A stretch of DNA of 64,000 bases from Legionella shakespearei DSM 23087 (lineage in GTDB: Bacteria > Pseudomonadota > Gammaproteobacteria > Legionellales > Legionellaceae): the NCBI RefSeq assembly GCF_000373765.1, contig NZ_KB892426.1:124001-188000 (forward strand). The letters are read 5' to 3'. Below, piece after piece: positions 52,637 to 62,445 of the stretch. The first letter of the stretch is position 1; each line of letters starts with the position of its first letter. The notes under the pieces were generated by a model that saw only the letters and a program-made list of their open reading frames with translations, searched no databases and was not told where the DNA came from. Made by a program: the position numbers and the translations under genes.

Positions 52637-53932
52637 ATGACTCGTTCATCAGATTTGTTTCATCATGCTCAATCGGTTATTCCAGGCGGTGTTAACTCAC
52701 CAGTAAGGGCTTTTAAAGGGGTTGGCGGCGAGCCTTTGTTTTTTAAGCAAGGTAAGGGTGCTTATCTGGTCGATGAAGATAATAATCAGTATATTGATTA
52801 TGTTGGTTCATGGGGGCCTTTGATTTTAGGACATTGTTACCCAACTGTGATTGCTGCAGTAAGTCAAGTACTCAATAGCGGCATGAGTTTCGGTGCACCA
52901 ACTGAATTGGAAATATTATTGGCAGAAAAAATAATATCGCTGGTACCCTCCATAGAAAAAGTACGTATGGTCAACTCAGGTACTGAAGCGACTATGACTG
53001 CAATTCGGTTGGCTCGTGGCTATACGAAACGAAATAAATTCATCAAATTTAACGGCTGTTATCATGGCCATAGTGACAGTTTGCTTGTTAAAGCGGGTTC
53101 AGGCCTTTTGACTCTGGGTATACCTTCAACCCCTGGCATACCAGCCAGTATTACCGAACATACCCTGACTGCTGATTTTAATGATTTGGATCAAGTGGAA
53201 CAATTGTTTAAAAAATATCCCGATGATATTGCCACGGTTATCCTTGAACCTATTGCAGGTAATATGGGCTTTGTTTTGCCGAAGCCTGATTTTCTTAAAG
53301 GATTGCGTGAGCTTTGTGACCGATACAAGGCTTTATTAATTTTTGACGAGGTAATGACCGGATTTCGTGTCGCTTTGGGTGGAGCACAAAGCCTTTATAA
53401 TGTTCAACCTGATATTACTACTTTAGGCAAGGTTATTGGTGGTGGTATGCCGGTAGGTGCTTTAGGTGGCCGTGCCGAGATTATGTCTTTTCTGGCACCG
53501 GAAGGGCCAGTTTATCAGGCGGGTACTCTTTCAGGAAATCCTCTGGCTATGGCCGCAGGGTTGGCTACCTTGAGTGAAATAGAAAAACCGGACTTTTTTA
53601 ACAATCTGAGTAAAACAACCCATAATCTGATTGAGGGTCTGTCCCAGGTTGCAGAATCGTTACATGTTCCTCTTTTCAAAGCATCAAGGGGGGGAATGTT
53701 CGGGTTTTGTTTTACGGACAAAGAGCAGATAAATGATTATGCCGATGTCGCTTCTTCTGACGAAATATTATTTAAAAAATTCTTTCATGGAATGTTGGAT
53801 AATGGTATATATCTCGCTCCGTCCATGTATGAGGCTGGGTTTGTTTCCGCTGCGCATGGTGCTGCAGAAATAGCAAAAACACAAGAAGCCGCAGAAAAAG
53901 TACTTACACAAATTATTAACACTAGACAGTAG
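52637..53932 (+). CDS. hemL: Glutamate-1-semialdehyde 2,1-aminomutase
   Basis: The 431-residue PLP enzyme makes 5-aminolevulinate. The catalytic Lys is in [18 protein letters not shown] (about residue 269). [17 protein letters not shown] (about 117-133), [17 protein letters not shown] and [14 protein letters not shown] follow. It matches HemL along its length, including the start [24 protein letters not shown]. It supplies the heme pathway served by hemJ upstream. Confidence 0.96.
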   Translation: MTRSSDLFHHAQSVIPGGVNSPVRAFKGVGGEPLFFKQGKGAYLVDEDNNQYIDYVGSWGPLILGHCYPTVIAAVSQVLNSGMSFGAPTELEILLAEKIISLVPSIEKVRMVNSGTEATMTAIRLARGYTKRNKFIKFNGCYHGHSDSLLVKAGSGLLTLGIPSTPGIPASITEHTLTADFNDLDQVEQLFKKYPDDIATVILEPIAGNMGFVLPKPDFLKGLRELCDRYKALLIFDEVMTGFRVALGGAQSLYNVQPDITTLGKVIGGGMPVGALGGRAEIMSFLAPEGPVYQAGTLSGNPLAMAAGLATLSEIEKPDFFNNLSKTTHNLIEGLSQVAESLHVPLFKASRGGMFGFCFTDKEQINDYADVASSDEILFKKFFHGMLDNGIYLAPSMYEAGFVSAAHGAAEIAKTQEAAEKVLTQIINTRQ

Positions 53933-53985
53933 TTTTTCCTCATGTCATATTGAAGAAGAACTCAGCTAGCAAAGGAAGGCATATT

Positions 53986-55512
53986 ATGTCGATATTGGGT
54001 AGCAAAAGAGGACTATGGAATACAATGCCGCAAGGAACTATCGCTTTATTTTTCATTCAAGTGGTTTCTACACTAAGTTTTAGCGTTCTTTATTCAACCC
54101 TCGTTTTGTATATGAAAGGCAAACTGGGGTTGCCAGTAAGTACTGCAAACAGCATTATGGGTGTTTTTATTGCGTTTAATTTTGCGCTTCATCTTCTGGG
54201 TGGATTCTGGGGTGGGCGTCTGCTGTCTAATCGCTCATTATTTTGTGTAGGAATGGTTGCTCAGGTTGTTGGATGTATTCTCTTATCTGTGGGTGGTGTT
54301 CAGTACTTGTATTATGGTTTGGCTGCATTTCTAACCGGATCTGGTTTGAATGTTACCTGCCTTAACTGCATGTTAACCCAGCGCTTTGCTCCTGATGATA
54401 CGCGCCGTGAAACCGCTTTCCTGTGGAACTATGCGGGAATGAATATAGGCTTTTTCATAGGGTTTAGTTTAAGTGGCGTATTTCAGATATCACAAAACTA
54501 TCAACGTTTGTTCCTCCTCAGTAGTTTAGGAAATTTAATCGCTTTACTTATTTGCCTTTATTGTTGGCACCAATTGGCGGACAGGGATACTACCTATTCA
54601 CGCAAAGCGAAACAAGAACAGAAAAAGGCCACAGGTCTGGGGATAGGGTTAATTTTGTTGCTTCCTCTCTTGCTAAGCCAAATGCTGCAATATGCCGACT
54701 GGGCTAATAAGCTGGTAATAGTTACTGGTATAGCAATGCTGGCCCTGATTATCTATATCGCTCATCAACAGTCCACAAAACAGGCAAAAGATAAAATCCT
54801 GGCTTTCGCGGTATTAATGATTGTTGGAACGATTTTCTGGATGCTTTATCAGATAGGCCCTATGGGGTTAACCGTTTTTATTGATCATAATGTACAAAGA
54901 GAATATGCCAACTGGATTATTCCTCCACAATGGTTCCAGAATATAAATACTGTCGCTATTGTTATAGGTGGTCCACTTCTGGGGGTATTGTTCCACCGTC
55001 TGCGAGCCAAAGGTGTCAGTATTAACATACCTAGCCAGTTTGCCTTGGCTTTGTTCTTTATTGGAGTCGCTTTTGCGATATTACCAATAGGAATTGCTTA
55101 TGCCAATTCACAAGGTATGGTGAATCCTGGATGGATAGTGGCCTGCTTTATATTGCAAAGCATAGGTGAACTACTCATATCTCCAATAGGCTATGCCATG
55201 ATTGGAGCGCTGGCGCCCGCATCTCTTCAGGGTGTTATGATGGGGATGTGGATGTTAAATACTGGAGTAGGGGCTACTTTATCCAGTTACAGCTCTAATT
55301 TAATGATAGTAGATCAGCAAAGTAACTCACCATTACTGACGAATAGCGGTTACAGCCACGTCTTTTTAATGTTGGGTTTATTTGCGATAGCCTCTTCATT
55401 TGTGCTTTTGGTCCTGATTCCTAAATTAAGGAAACTAATCCAGGAAAAAAAGTATGACAGTGCTAACGACGCAGATATGTTAGTGGCTAATGGTACGAGT
55501 AACCCTGTTTGA
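53986..55512 (+). CDS. POT/PTR-family peptide transporter-like protein
   Basis: The 508-residue protein has about 14 membrane segments. The family end signature is clear: QSIGELLISPIGYAMIGALA PASLQGVMMGMWML (about residues 392-425), and FWMLYQIGPMGLTVFIDHNV (about 286-305). In helix 1 the proton-coupling ExxER motif of POT transporters is absent; the place reads FFIQVVSTLSFSVLYS. It is therefore a divergent member with uncertain coupling or substrate. ATG 53986 with AAGGAAGG is chosen over TTG 53950. Its stop overlaps the start of mnmC. Confidence 0.87.
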   Translation: MSILGSKRGLWNTMPQGTIALFFIQVVSTLSFSVLYSTLVLYMKGKLGLPVSTANSIMGVFIAFNFALHLLGGFWGGRLLSNRSLFCVGMVAQVVGCILLSVGGVQYLYYGLAAFLTGSGLNVTCLNCMLTQRFAPDDTRRETAFLWNYAGMNIGFFIGFSLSGVFQISQNYQRLFLLSSLGNLIALLICLYCWHQLADRDTTYSRKAKQEQKKATGLGIGLILLLPLLLSQMLQYADWANKLVIVTGIAMLALIIYIAHQQSTKQAKDKILAFAVLMIVGTIFWMLYQIGPMGLTVFIDHNVQREYANWIIPPQWFQNINTVAIVIGGPLLGVLFHRLRAKGVSINIPSQFALALFFIGVAFAILPIGIAYANSQGMVNPGWIVACFILQSIGELLISPIGYAMIGALAPASLQGVMMGMWMLNTGVGATLSSYSSNLMIVDQQSNSPLLTNSGYSHVFLMLGLFAIASSFVLLVLIPKLRKLIQEKKYDSANDADMLVANGTSNPV

Positions 55513-57512
55513 GTAATCTGTTTGAACCTATAGTAACGGCAAACCTGGATTGGTCTTCAGGTTTGCCGTTTTCGCTTCAGTTTAATGATATTTATCATGC
55601 CTCAGAAAGTGCTATAGAACAGAGCCGTTATGTGTTCATTGACGGCAATAACCTGATTCGCCGTTGGCAAGAGCTTCCTCAAAATGATCCTGGTATTTTT
55701 ACTATTGCCGAAACTGGTTTTGGAACGGGGCTCAATTTTCTTCTTACCTGGCTGTTGTGGGAAGAGTACGCACCAGAAAGTGCCTGTTTGCATTACTTTA
55801 GCTGTGAAAAGCACCCCTTAAAACTTGCGGATTTAATACGCTGTCTGAACAATTGGCCTGAGTTGAGTTTTTATGCACAGCAATTAATTGACAGGTATCC
55901 CATCTTAACCCCTGGACACCACCAGATTTCATTTGCCAATGGTAGAATAAAGCTAACTCTCATGCTCGGGGACGCATTGGAATGCTTTGAACAATTTTTA
56001 ATTTGTGGTGATTCGTCTCTTGAAGACAAATTAAGGGCTGGTTTCATCGATGCCTGGTATCTGGACGGTTTTGCACCCAAAAGAAATGAACACATGTGGT
56101 CTGAAGAGCTAATTTCTATAATTGCCTTACTCTCTAAAGAGCAGACCACCTTGGCTACGTACACTGCAGCTGCTCCTGTAAAGGCACGATTAAGGGCGCG
56201 TGGCTTTGTTCTTGAAAAGAAAAAGGGGTTTGGTCCCAAGCGCCATATGCTTTGTGCGCATTTTAAAAAAAGCGCCGGCATACACTTAAAAAAACGCGCA
56301 ACACCCTGGCATAGCGCAATACCGATAAGAGCAGACAGAAAAGCTGCAATTATAGTCGGTGCAGGATTGGCTGGTTGTTTTACTGCTAACTCTTTGGCAA
56401 AGCGCGGCTGGACAGTGACTCTTATTGATGAATTGCAGCAAGCCGGATGCAGCGGTTCAGCAAATCAACAGGCTGTACTGTTTCCCAAACTTTCAGCTTA
56501 TAAATCGCCATTGACTCAATTTATGCTTACCGCATTTCTTTTCGCATCAGGTTATTACAGAGAACTTTTACAGCAATTTGATATAGGGCGATTAAACGGT
56601 TCATTATTGTTAGCCCATAATCAAAAGGAAGAAATGGCTCAACAGAGTTTAGTAGACTGGTTGTCTTGTTATCCTGAACTGGGTGTGTTGGTTGATAAAA
56701 ATGAGGCATCAGATTTATCGGGCGTTAAGCTGGATAAATCGGGTTTGTATATTCCATTGTCCGGATGGTTAAATTCCCCTGATTTATGCAGGGTATTGAT
56801 TGATAAGGAGCGCATTTCTCTGGTAGCCAATACACCTGTTGATTCCATTTTTTATAATGGGGCGGAATGGGAAGTGAATGATAAAAAGGCACCAGTACTG
56901 ATACTGGCTAATGGTAACAAGGTGCATCATTTTAAAGAAACGGAGTATTTGCCGGTTAAGTCTATCCGTGGTCAGATGAGTTCAATTCCTGCTACCGCAC
57001 ACAGCTCACAATTAAAAATACCCCTTTGCGCTGATGGTCATGTTCTTCCTGAAAAGGATGGGAGGCATCGTTTTGGTGCAACTTATGATCTGGGAAATGC
57101 TGGTGCAGATATTAAAGCGGAAGATGATTGGGCAAATCATTCGAAACTGGTACAAATGACTGATGCTCCCTTATGGTCTGATCGCTTATTGGAGAGCTGG
57201 GCTGGCGTCAGGGCAACCACACCGGATTACTTGCCTTTGGTAGGTCCGGTAGCTAAAGCAGGAGAGTTTATGATGGCATATTCGGGATTACGCAGTAATG
57301 CCAAAAGATGGATCCCTGGAATAGCCCCTTACTACCCGGGTTTATATGTATGTGCCGGCTTTGGTTCAAGGGGGTTAACAACAACACCCTTATGTGGCGA
57401 ATGGTTAGCATCACTCATAAGTGGTGAGCAGTCCTGCCTGCCCCGTAATTTGATTCAAGCTTTATCCCCAGCCCGCTTTTTGCGTAAAAAGATAGTCAAG
57501 GGAATGGAATAA
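55509..57512 (+). CDS. mnmC: Bifunctional tRNA wobble-uridine modification enzyme MnmC
   Basis: The 667-residue two-domain protein acts after MnmEG on cmnm5(s2)U34. The N-terminal methyltransferase (about residues 1-250) has IAETGFGTGLNFLLTWLLWE and DAWYLDGFAPKRNEHMWSE. The C-terminal FAD oxidase (about 275-667) starts AAIIVGAGLAGCFTANSLAK RGW. It removes the carboxymethyl group and then methylates. The start is TTG, overlapping the transporter stop by 4 bases; no ATG is near the conserved start. Confidence 0.94.
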   Translation: MSNLFEPIVTANLDWSSGLPFSLQFNDIYHASESAIEQSRYVFIDGNNLIRRWQELPQNDPGIFTIAETGFGTGLNFLLTWLLWEEYAPESACLHYFSCEKHPLKLADLIRCLNNWPELSFYAQQLIDRYPILTPGHHQISFANGRIKLTLMLGDALECFEQFLICGDSSLEDKLRAGFIDAWYLDGFAPKRNEHMWSEELISIIALLSKEQTTLATYTAAAPVKARLRARGFVLEKKKGFGPKRHMLCAHFKKSAGIHLKKRATPWHSAIPIRADRKAAIIVGAGLAGCFTANSLAKRGWTVTLIDELQQAGCSGSANQQAVLFPKLSAYKSPLTQFMLTAFLFASGYYRELLQQFDIGRLNGSLLLAHNQKEEMAQQSLVDWLSCYPELGVLVDKNEASDLSGVKLDKSGLYIPLSGWLNSPDLCRVLIDKERISLVANTPVDSIFYNGAEWEVNDKKAPVLILANGNKVHHFKETEYLPVKSIRGQMSSIPATAHSSQLKIPLCADGHVLPEKDGRHRFGATYDLGNAGADIKAEDDWANHSKLVQMTDAPLWSDRLLESWAGVRATTPDYLPLVGPVAKAGEFMMAYSGLRSNAKRWIPGIAPYYPGLYVCAGFGSRGLTTTPLCGEWLASLISGEQSCLPRNLIQALSPARFLRKKIVKGME

Positions 57513-57545
57513 GCATGTGGAGTTCAAAAAATACTGGCACGAACT

Positions 57546-57572
57546 GTAGCCCGGTTGCTCGCAACCGGGATC
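57546..57572 (+). repeat. REP-like element, family C
   Basis: GTAGCCCGGTTGCTCGCAAC then CGGGATC, the same stem variant as at 3782. It lies 33 bases after mnmC. A second family C unit is at 57782. The 390-base gap between mnmC and the next gene holds these, the family I palindrome and a promoter. Confidence 0.84.
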
Positions 57573-57631
57573 GAAGCGGCAGTGAAGTTTAATATAAGCC
57601 CAAGAAATCCCAGCTCAAAAGTCCTGAGCAA

Positions 57632-57740
57632 GAAACCCCTTAACCTAAGCCTGTCTTTTAGGGAAACCTGCATCCATGCGGTCGATGTGCGCGTCCCTGC
57701 GCACAACGCCCTAAAAGACAGGCTTAGGTCAAGGTGTTTC
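57632..57740. repeat. 109-bp palindrome, family I (CCTAAGCCTGTCTTTTAGGG)
   Basis: Arms of about 32 bases, GAAACCCCTTAACCTAAGCC then TGTCTTTTAGGG, and the complement ending GGTGTTTC, differ at few places. The 45-base loop carries two small hairpins, GCATCCATGC and GTGCGCGTCCCTGCGCAC. It is seen once in this window. The design (long arms, structured loop) is that of family B, but the sequence is unrelated. Confidence 0.85.
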
Positions 57741-57781
57741 CGAGAGATTGTGCCAGTGTGGTAGTGACTCTGATTGTGCGT

Positions 57782-57807
57782 GTAGCCCGGTCTGCTTGCA
57801 GCCGGTC
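57782..57807 (+). repeat. REP-like element, family C (altered end)
   Basis: GTAGCCCGGTCTGCTTGCAG then CCGGTC; the final GGGATC of the unit is changed. Confidence 0.78.
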
Positions 57808-57848
57808 TACGCGTCACTTTGAGTTCTTGATTAATTTAAATTTCAGTC

Positions 57849-57876
57849 TTAACTTTGTCTGATTATCAGTTATAAT
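57849..57876 (+). promoter_or_regulatory. Promoter of the phzF-like gene
   Basis: TTAACT (57849-57854) and a perfect TATAAT (57871-57876) are 16 bases apart. Transcription would begin near 57883, which supports GTG 57903 as start codon. Confidence 0.6.
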
Positions 57877-57902
57877 CCCATCTTTTCGTGGGTGATAATC
57901 TA

Positions 57903-58688
57903 GTGGATAGTATTGAGTTCTTTCAGGTCGATGCGTTTACAGATAAAGTATTTCATGGAAATCCAGCAGCTGTTTGTTTACTTGATGACTGGTTGAATGA
58001 TGAATTAATGCAGGCAATAGCGGCTGAAAATAATTTATCAGAAACCGCTTTCATCATCGAAGATCATAACGGCTTTCATATACGCTGGTTTACTCCAAAC
58101 GGTGAAATAAACCTGTGTGGTCATGCCACTTTAGCCGCAGGCTTTGTTTTATTTGAATTGGAAAAATGCAGCGGTGACAAGGTTAATTTTCACAGTTTAA
58201 GCGGGCAGCTTTCTGTTTTAAAAGAGAAAGATCGCTATACCCTTGATTTTCCCAAATTGAACTATACTGAATCTGAGAATAAAAGCAGTATTAGCAGTCT
58301 TTTAGATCAGCCAGTTGTTGAAGTATATGATTCCGAACTGGATTATCTGGTGCTTCTGGCTAATGAATCCCAGGTATTAAATGCACAAATCGATCTGAAA
58401 CAATTAGTAAAATTGCCCAAAAGAGGGCTGATCATTACCTCATCATGCAATGATGCTGATTTTTATTCCCGTTGTTTTTATCCTAAATACAATATTTTTG
58501 AAGATCCGGTTACAGGATCGGCTCATTGTGTTTTAACGCCATTTTGGGCGGATCGATTAAATAAAAGTACTTTACGTTCTGTTCAGGGATCTCAGCGAAA
58601 AGGGGAACTGTTTTGCGAGATTAGTGCAGACCGTGTATTTATCTCGGGACATTGCCGCTGGTATCTGAAAGGGCACCTGGTGATTTAA
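57903..58688 (+). CDS. PhzF-family isomerase-like protein
   Basis: The 261-residue protein has the PhzF double hotdog-like fold marks: FFQVDAFTDKVFHGNPAAVC (about residues 5-24), NNLSETAFI with the conserved Glu (about 47), RWFTPNGEINLCGHATLAAG and FEDPVTGSAHCVLTPFW. Substrate is unknown for most members. GTG 57903 has GGGTGAT upstream. It precedes prpB by 70 bases and may or may not share its transcript. Confidence 0.9.
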   Translation: MDSIEFFQVDAFTDKVFHGNPAAVCLLDDWLNDELMQAIAAENNLSETAFIIEDHNGFHIRWFTPNGEINLCGHATLAAGFVLFELEKCSGDKVNFHSLSGQLSVLKEKDRYTLDFPKLNYTESENKSSISSLLDQPVVEVYDSELDYLVLLANESQVLNAQIDLKQLVKLPKRGLIITSSCNDADFYSRCFYPKYNIFEDPVTGSAHCVLTPFWADRLNKSTLRSVQGSQRKGELFCEISADRVFISGHCRWYLKGHLVI

Positions 58689-58758
58689 AAAATGAATTGA
58701 GAAGCATTCACCATTAGAGCATAATAATAACCCTTAAGGGTCAAAGGAGTAATACGGA

Positions 58759-59643
58759 ATGACCAATTCAATGGGAAAAGTTTTTAAAGACGCAATAAAG
58801 GAAAACAAGCCATTACAGGTTTTGGGTACTATTAATGCCTACTCTGCCATGCTGGCAGAATCCGCCGGTTGTAAAGCCATTTATTTATCCGGAGCGGGGG
58901 TTGCCAATGCCTCTCACGGATTACCTGACCTGGGAATGACTAATCTGTCTGAAGTACTCGAAGACGCACGTCGAATTACTGGAGCAAGCTCTTTACCGCT
59001 TTTGGTCGATATAGATACTGGCTGGGGACACGCTTTTAACATAGCCAGAACGATAAAGCTTATGGAACGGGCAAATGTTGCTGCGGTTCATATTGAAGAT
59101 CAGGTTCTTGCAAAGCGTTGTGGCCACAGGCCTAACAAAGCCATAGTTTCCATGACAGAAATGGGAGACAGGATTAAAGCGGCAGTTGATGCACGAACGG
59201 ATCCTGATTTTGTAATCATGGCCAGAACTGATGCCTATGCGGTTGATGGAATGGAAGCAGCGATTGAAAGGGCCTTGCTTTGTGTGGAACTGGGTGCGGA
59301 TATGATTTTTCCTGAAGCTATGACTACTCTGGATGAATACAGGCTTTTTACTCAGAAGATACATGTTCCTGTTTTAGCGAATATTACCGAGTTTGGAAAA
59401 ACACCATTATTTACTCGTGAGGAATTGGCCAGCGCTGGAATTTCTCTGATTTTATATCCTTTAAGTGCCTTTAGGGCAATGTCAAAAGCAGCATTAAATA
59501 CTTATCAGGCGATTGTTCAGCAAGGCACACAGCAATCTATGGTGTCACAGATGCAAACGCGCAATGAGTTGTATGAAACGCTTGGCTATCACGAATACGA
59601 ACAGAAACTGGACCAACTAATGGAGGAAGAAAATGAGCAGTAA
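58759..59643 (+). CDS. prpB: 2-Methylisocitrate lyase
   Basis: The 294-residue enzyme splits 2-methylisocitrate into pyruvate and succinate. It has [20 protein letters not shown] (about residues 41-60), [19 protein letters not shown] (about 80-98) with the metal Asp, [20 protein letters not shown] with the catalytic KRCGH, and [12 protein letters not shown]. It is the first gene of prpBCD. AAAGGAG precedes ATG. Confidence 0.96.
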   Translation: MTNSMGKVFKDAIKENKPLQVLGTINAYSAMLAESAGCKAIYLSGAGVANASHGLPDLGMTNLSEVLEDARRITGASSLPLLVDIDTGWGHAFNIARTIKLMERANVAAVHIEDQVLAKRCGHRPNKAIVSMTEMGDRIKAAVDARTDPDFVIMARTDAYAVDGMEAAIERALLCVELGADMIFPEAMTTLDEYRLFTQKIHVPVLANITEFGKTPLFTREELASAGISLILYPLSAFRAMSKAALNTYQAIVQQGTQQSMVSQMQTRNELYETLGYHEYEQKLDQLMEEENEQ

Positions 59644-60751
59644 AAGTGGAGGTTTAGCCGGGGTTGTTGCTGGACAATCAGCAATAGCTACTGTTGGATT
59701 GGCTGGTAAAGGTTTGAATTACAGAGGTTATTCCATTGATGATTTAGCTGCTCATGCCAGTTTTGAAGAAGTTGCTTATTTATTACATTATGGAACGCTG
59801 CCAACCCAAAATGAGCTTAGCGCGTATACTAAAAAATTGATGGGACTCAGGAACCTGCCTGATGCTTTGAAAACAGTGTTAAAGCTTATTCCTAAAAATA
59901 CACACCCAATGGATGTATTAAGAACGGGTTGTTCCTTTTTGGGGAATATTGAACCTGAAGAGAATTTCTCTCAGCAATATGAAATTGCAGATCGCTTACT
60001 CGCTGTATTTCCAGGCATGATGTGTTATTGGTATGCTTACCATTTCCAGAATAAGGAAATAACAGGCCTTACTGATGAGCCAACCATTGGTGGTCATTTC
60101 CTGGAACTGTTACATGGCCGCAAACCAACCAAGCTTGAAGTGGACATGATGAATGTTTCACTGATTTTATATGCAGAACATGAATTTAATGCATCAACCT
60201 TTGCTGCCAGAGTCACAGCCGCTACTTTATCTGATTTTTATTCAGCCATTACCAGTGCTATTGGCACATTACGCGGACCTTTACATGGCGGTGCCAACGA
60301 AGCGGCAATGCAGTTGATTGAACGCTTTAAAACTCCTGATGAAGCGGAAGCTGGTTTGAAGAAAATGCTTGCTGAAAAAGCGCTGATCATGGGCTTTGGA
60401 CACAGGGTATATACTACTTGTGATCCTCGTTCTGACATTATCAAGCAATGGTCATTCCGATTGGGTGAAGATAAAGGTGATTTGCTTTTATATCATATTT
60501 CAGAGCGTATTGAGGAAGTCATGTGGGCGGAAAAGAAACTATTCCCCAACCTTGATTTTTACAGTGCATCTGCATATCACTATTGTGGCATACCTACTGA
60601 GCTCTTTACGCCCATTTTTGTTATGTCCCGGATCACTGGCTGGTCGGCACATGTATTTGAACAAAGGGCAAATAATAAGTTAATCAGACCAACATCAGAA
60701 TATATTGGGCCTGATTCAAGAGCATTTCCTGCAATAGAGACAAGAGGTTAA
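59633..60751 (+). CDS. prpC: 2-Methylcitrate synthase
   Basis: The 372-residue citrate-synthase-fold enzyme condenses propionyl-CoA with oxaloacetate. It has [25 protein letters not shown] (about residues 28-52) and [19 protein letters not shown] with catalytic His. [12 protein letters not shown] (about 218-229) and [19 protein letters not shown] with His and the downstream Asp follow. It overlaps prpB by 11 bases. Typical length and the YNRGYSI-type start favour PrpC over GltA. Confidence 0.95.
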   Translation: MSSKSGGLAGVVAGQSAIATVGLAGKGLNYRGYSIDDLAAHASFEEVAYLLHYGTLPTQNELSAYTKKLMGLRNLPDALKTVLKLIPKNTHPMDVLRTGCSFLGNIEPEENFSQQYEIADRLLAVFPGMMCYWYAYHFQNKEITGLTDEPTIGGHFLELLHGRKPTKLEVDMMNVSLILYAEHEFNASTFAARVTAATLSDFYSAITSAIGTLRGPLHGGANEAAMQLIERFKTPDEAEAGLKKMLAEKALIMGFGHRVYTTCDPRSDIIKQWSFRLGEDKGDLLLYHISERIEEVMWAEKKLFPNLDFYSASAYHYCGIPTELFTPIFVMSRITGWSAHVFEQRANNKLIRPTSEYIGPDSRAFPAIETRG

Positions 60752-60752
60752 A

Positions 60753-62198
60753 ATGAGTCATTACGTTGAAGACAATATTAAACCTGATTACGATCAGGTT
60801 ATAGCGGACATCGCAGATTATGTATTAAACAAGAAAATTGATAGTGCTCTGGCTTATGAAACAGCACGTCTGTGTCTAATGGATACTTTAGGATGTGGCT
60901 TGTTAGCGCTGAATTTTCCTGAATGCACCAAATTAATGGGGCCAATAGTTCCTGGCGCCAACCTGACTGGCGGTGCTCGAGTTCCTGGTACTGGCTATGA
61001 ACTGGATCCAGTGCAGGCTGCCTTTAATATTGGCGCGATGATTCGTTGGCTTGATTTCAATGACACCTGGCTTGCTGCTGAATGGGGTCATCCATCAGAT
61101 AACCTTGGTGCTATATTGGCTGTTGCTGACTATTTATGCAGAGACAATTGCCGAAATGGACGTGCGCCAATTCTGATGCAAGATGTGTTGACTGCAATGA
61201 TTAAAGCTCATGAAATTCAAGGTTGTCTGGCATTGGAAAACAGCTTTAACCGAGTGGGTCTGGATCATGTATTTTTAGTTAAAGTAGCCAGTGCTGCAGT
61301 TGCGGCGCAGTTATTTGGAGCTGATCGCGACATGATGTTAAGAACCTTGTCACAGGTTTTTGTCGATGGCCAGAGCTTACGTACTTACAGACATGCACCT
61401 AACGCGGGTTCAAGAAAATCATGGGCCGCAGGGGATGCTACATCGCGAGCTGTTCGTCTGGCTTTGATTGCCAAAGCGGGTGAAATGGGTTATCCAAGCG
61501 CATTAACTGTTCCAACCTGGGGCTTTTATGATGTGTTATTTGGTAAAAAACCGTTCAAATTCCAACGCCCTTATGGCAGCTATGTTATGGAAAATGTGCT
61601 GTTTAAACTTTCTTATCCTGCTGAGTTTCATGCCCAGACTGCTGTTGAATGTGCTGTCAAATTACATCCTCTGGTTCAGAGCCGGTTTAATGACATTGCG
61701 ACAATAGAACTGGTTACTCATGAGTCTGCGATACGTATTATCAGTAAGCAGGGAGCCTTGCATAATCCTGCTGATCGCGATCATTGTCTGCAGTACATGG
61801 TGGCTATAGGATTGCTGTTTGGTGATTTAAAAGCAGAACATTATGAAAATGATGTGGCTGAGGATCCGCGAATAGATGAGTTACGCGCCAAAATGCAAGT
61901 TACGGAAAATGAGCGTTTCTCACGTGAATACCATGATCCGGAAAAGCGTTCTATTGCGAATAGCATGAAGCTGGTCTTTAAGGACGGGACGGAAAGCGAG
62001 CTGATTACTATTGAATATCCGATAGGGCATAAGCGTCGCCGTGAAGAGGGTATTCCTGTCCTGATGTCCAAGTTTAAACATAATCTCAGCACACGTTTAC
62101 CTGCGGAACGCGTTGAAAAGATTATGGTTGCTATGAATGATACGAATACTCTGTCGGCTATGAAAGTAGATGATTTCATGGCTTTGTGGGTGGTTTAA
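60753..62198 (+). CDS. prpD: 2-Methylcitrate dehydratase
   Basis: The 481-residue MmgE/PrpD enzyme dehydrates 2-methylcitrate to methyl-aconitate. It has [46 protein letters not shown] (about residues 96-127) and [21 protein letters not shown] (about 212-232). It starts 1 base after prpC. No acnD/prpF pair is present, so the AcnB-type route for the next step is likely. No prpR regulator lies in the window. Confidence 0.95.
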   Translation: MSHYVEDNIKPDYDQVIADIADYVLNKKIDSALAYETARLCLMDTLGCGLLALNFPECTKLMGPIVPGANLTGGARVPGTGYELDPVQAAFNIGAMIRWLDFNDTWLAAEWGHPSDNLGAILAVADYLCRDNCRNGRAPILMQDVLTAMIKAHEIQGCLALENSFNRVGLDHVFLVKVASAAVAAQLFGADRDMMLRTLSQVFVDGQSLRTYRHAPNAGSRKSWAAGDATSRAVRLALIAKAGEMGYPSALTVPTWGFYDVLFGKKPFKFQRPYGSYVMENVLFKLSYPAEFHAQTAVECAVKLHPLVQSRFNDIATIELVTHESAIRIISKQGALHNPADRDHCLQYMVAIGLLFGDLKAEHYENDVAEDPRIDELRAKMQVTENERFSREYHDPEKRSIANSMKLVFKDGTESELITIEYPIGHKRRREEGIPVLMSKFKHNLSTRLPAERVEKIMVAMNDTNTLSAMKVDDFMALWVV

Positions 62199-62221
62199 TC
62201 GTTCAGGAGTCGCTTCTATAC

Positions 62222-62397
62222 TTCGATCCCGTATTACGGCTGGTGCTTCATCATGTTAAGAAAACCGAGCCGCGACCGTAAGGGAGCGGAACAGTTCGAT
62301 GTACTCTGTTGCAGATTGTAGCCCGTATTAGCGATAGCGTAATACGGGAATGCAGTACTTCGATCCCGTATTACGGCTGACGCCTAATACGGGCTAC
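62222..62397. repeat. Family D pair plus one family G arm
   Basis: Bases 62222-62242 hold half of a family D unit. Bases 62261-62294 hold one arm of family G (AACCGAGCCGCGACCGTAAG). Bases 62318-62397 are a full inverted pair of family D: GTAGCCCGTATTAGCGATAG at the left and its complement ending GGGCTAC at the right. All lie in the 247-base convergent junction between prpD and ppsR. Confidence 0.85.
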
Positions 62398-62445
62398 GAT
62401 CTGTGAAAAGCGGTGGATTTTCGATAACTTAACACGGGTACTACG

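Noticed and set aside
57524-57817. Genes on both strands downstream of mnmC
   Set aside because: Both follow the family I palindrome and flanking REP units; no ribosome site and no known domain.
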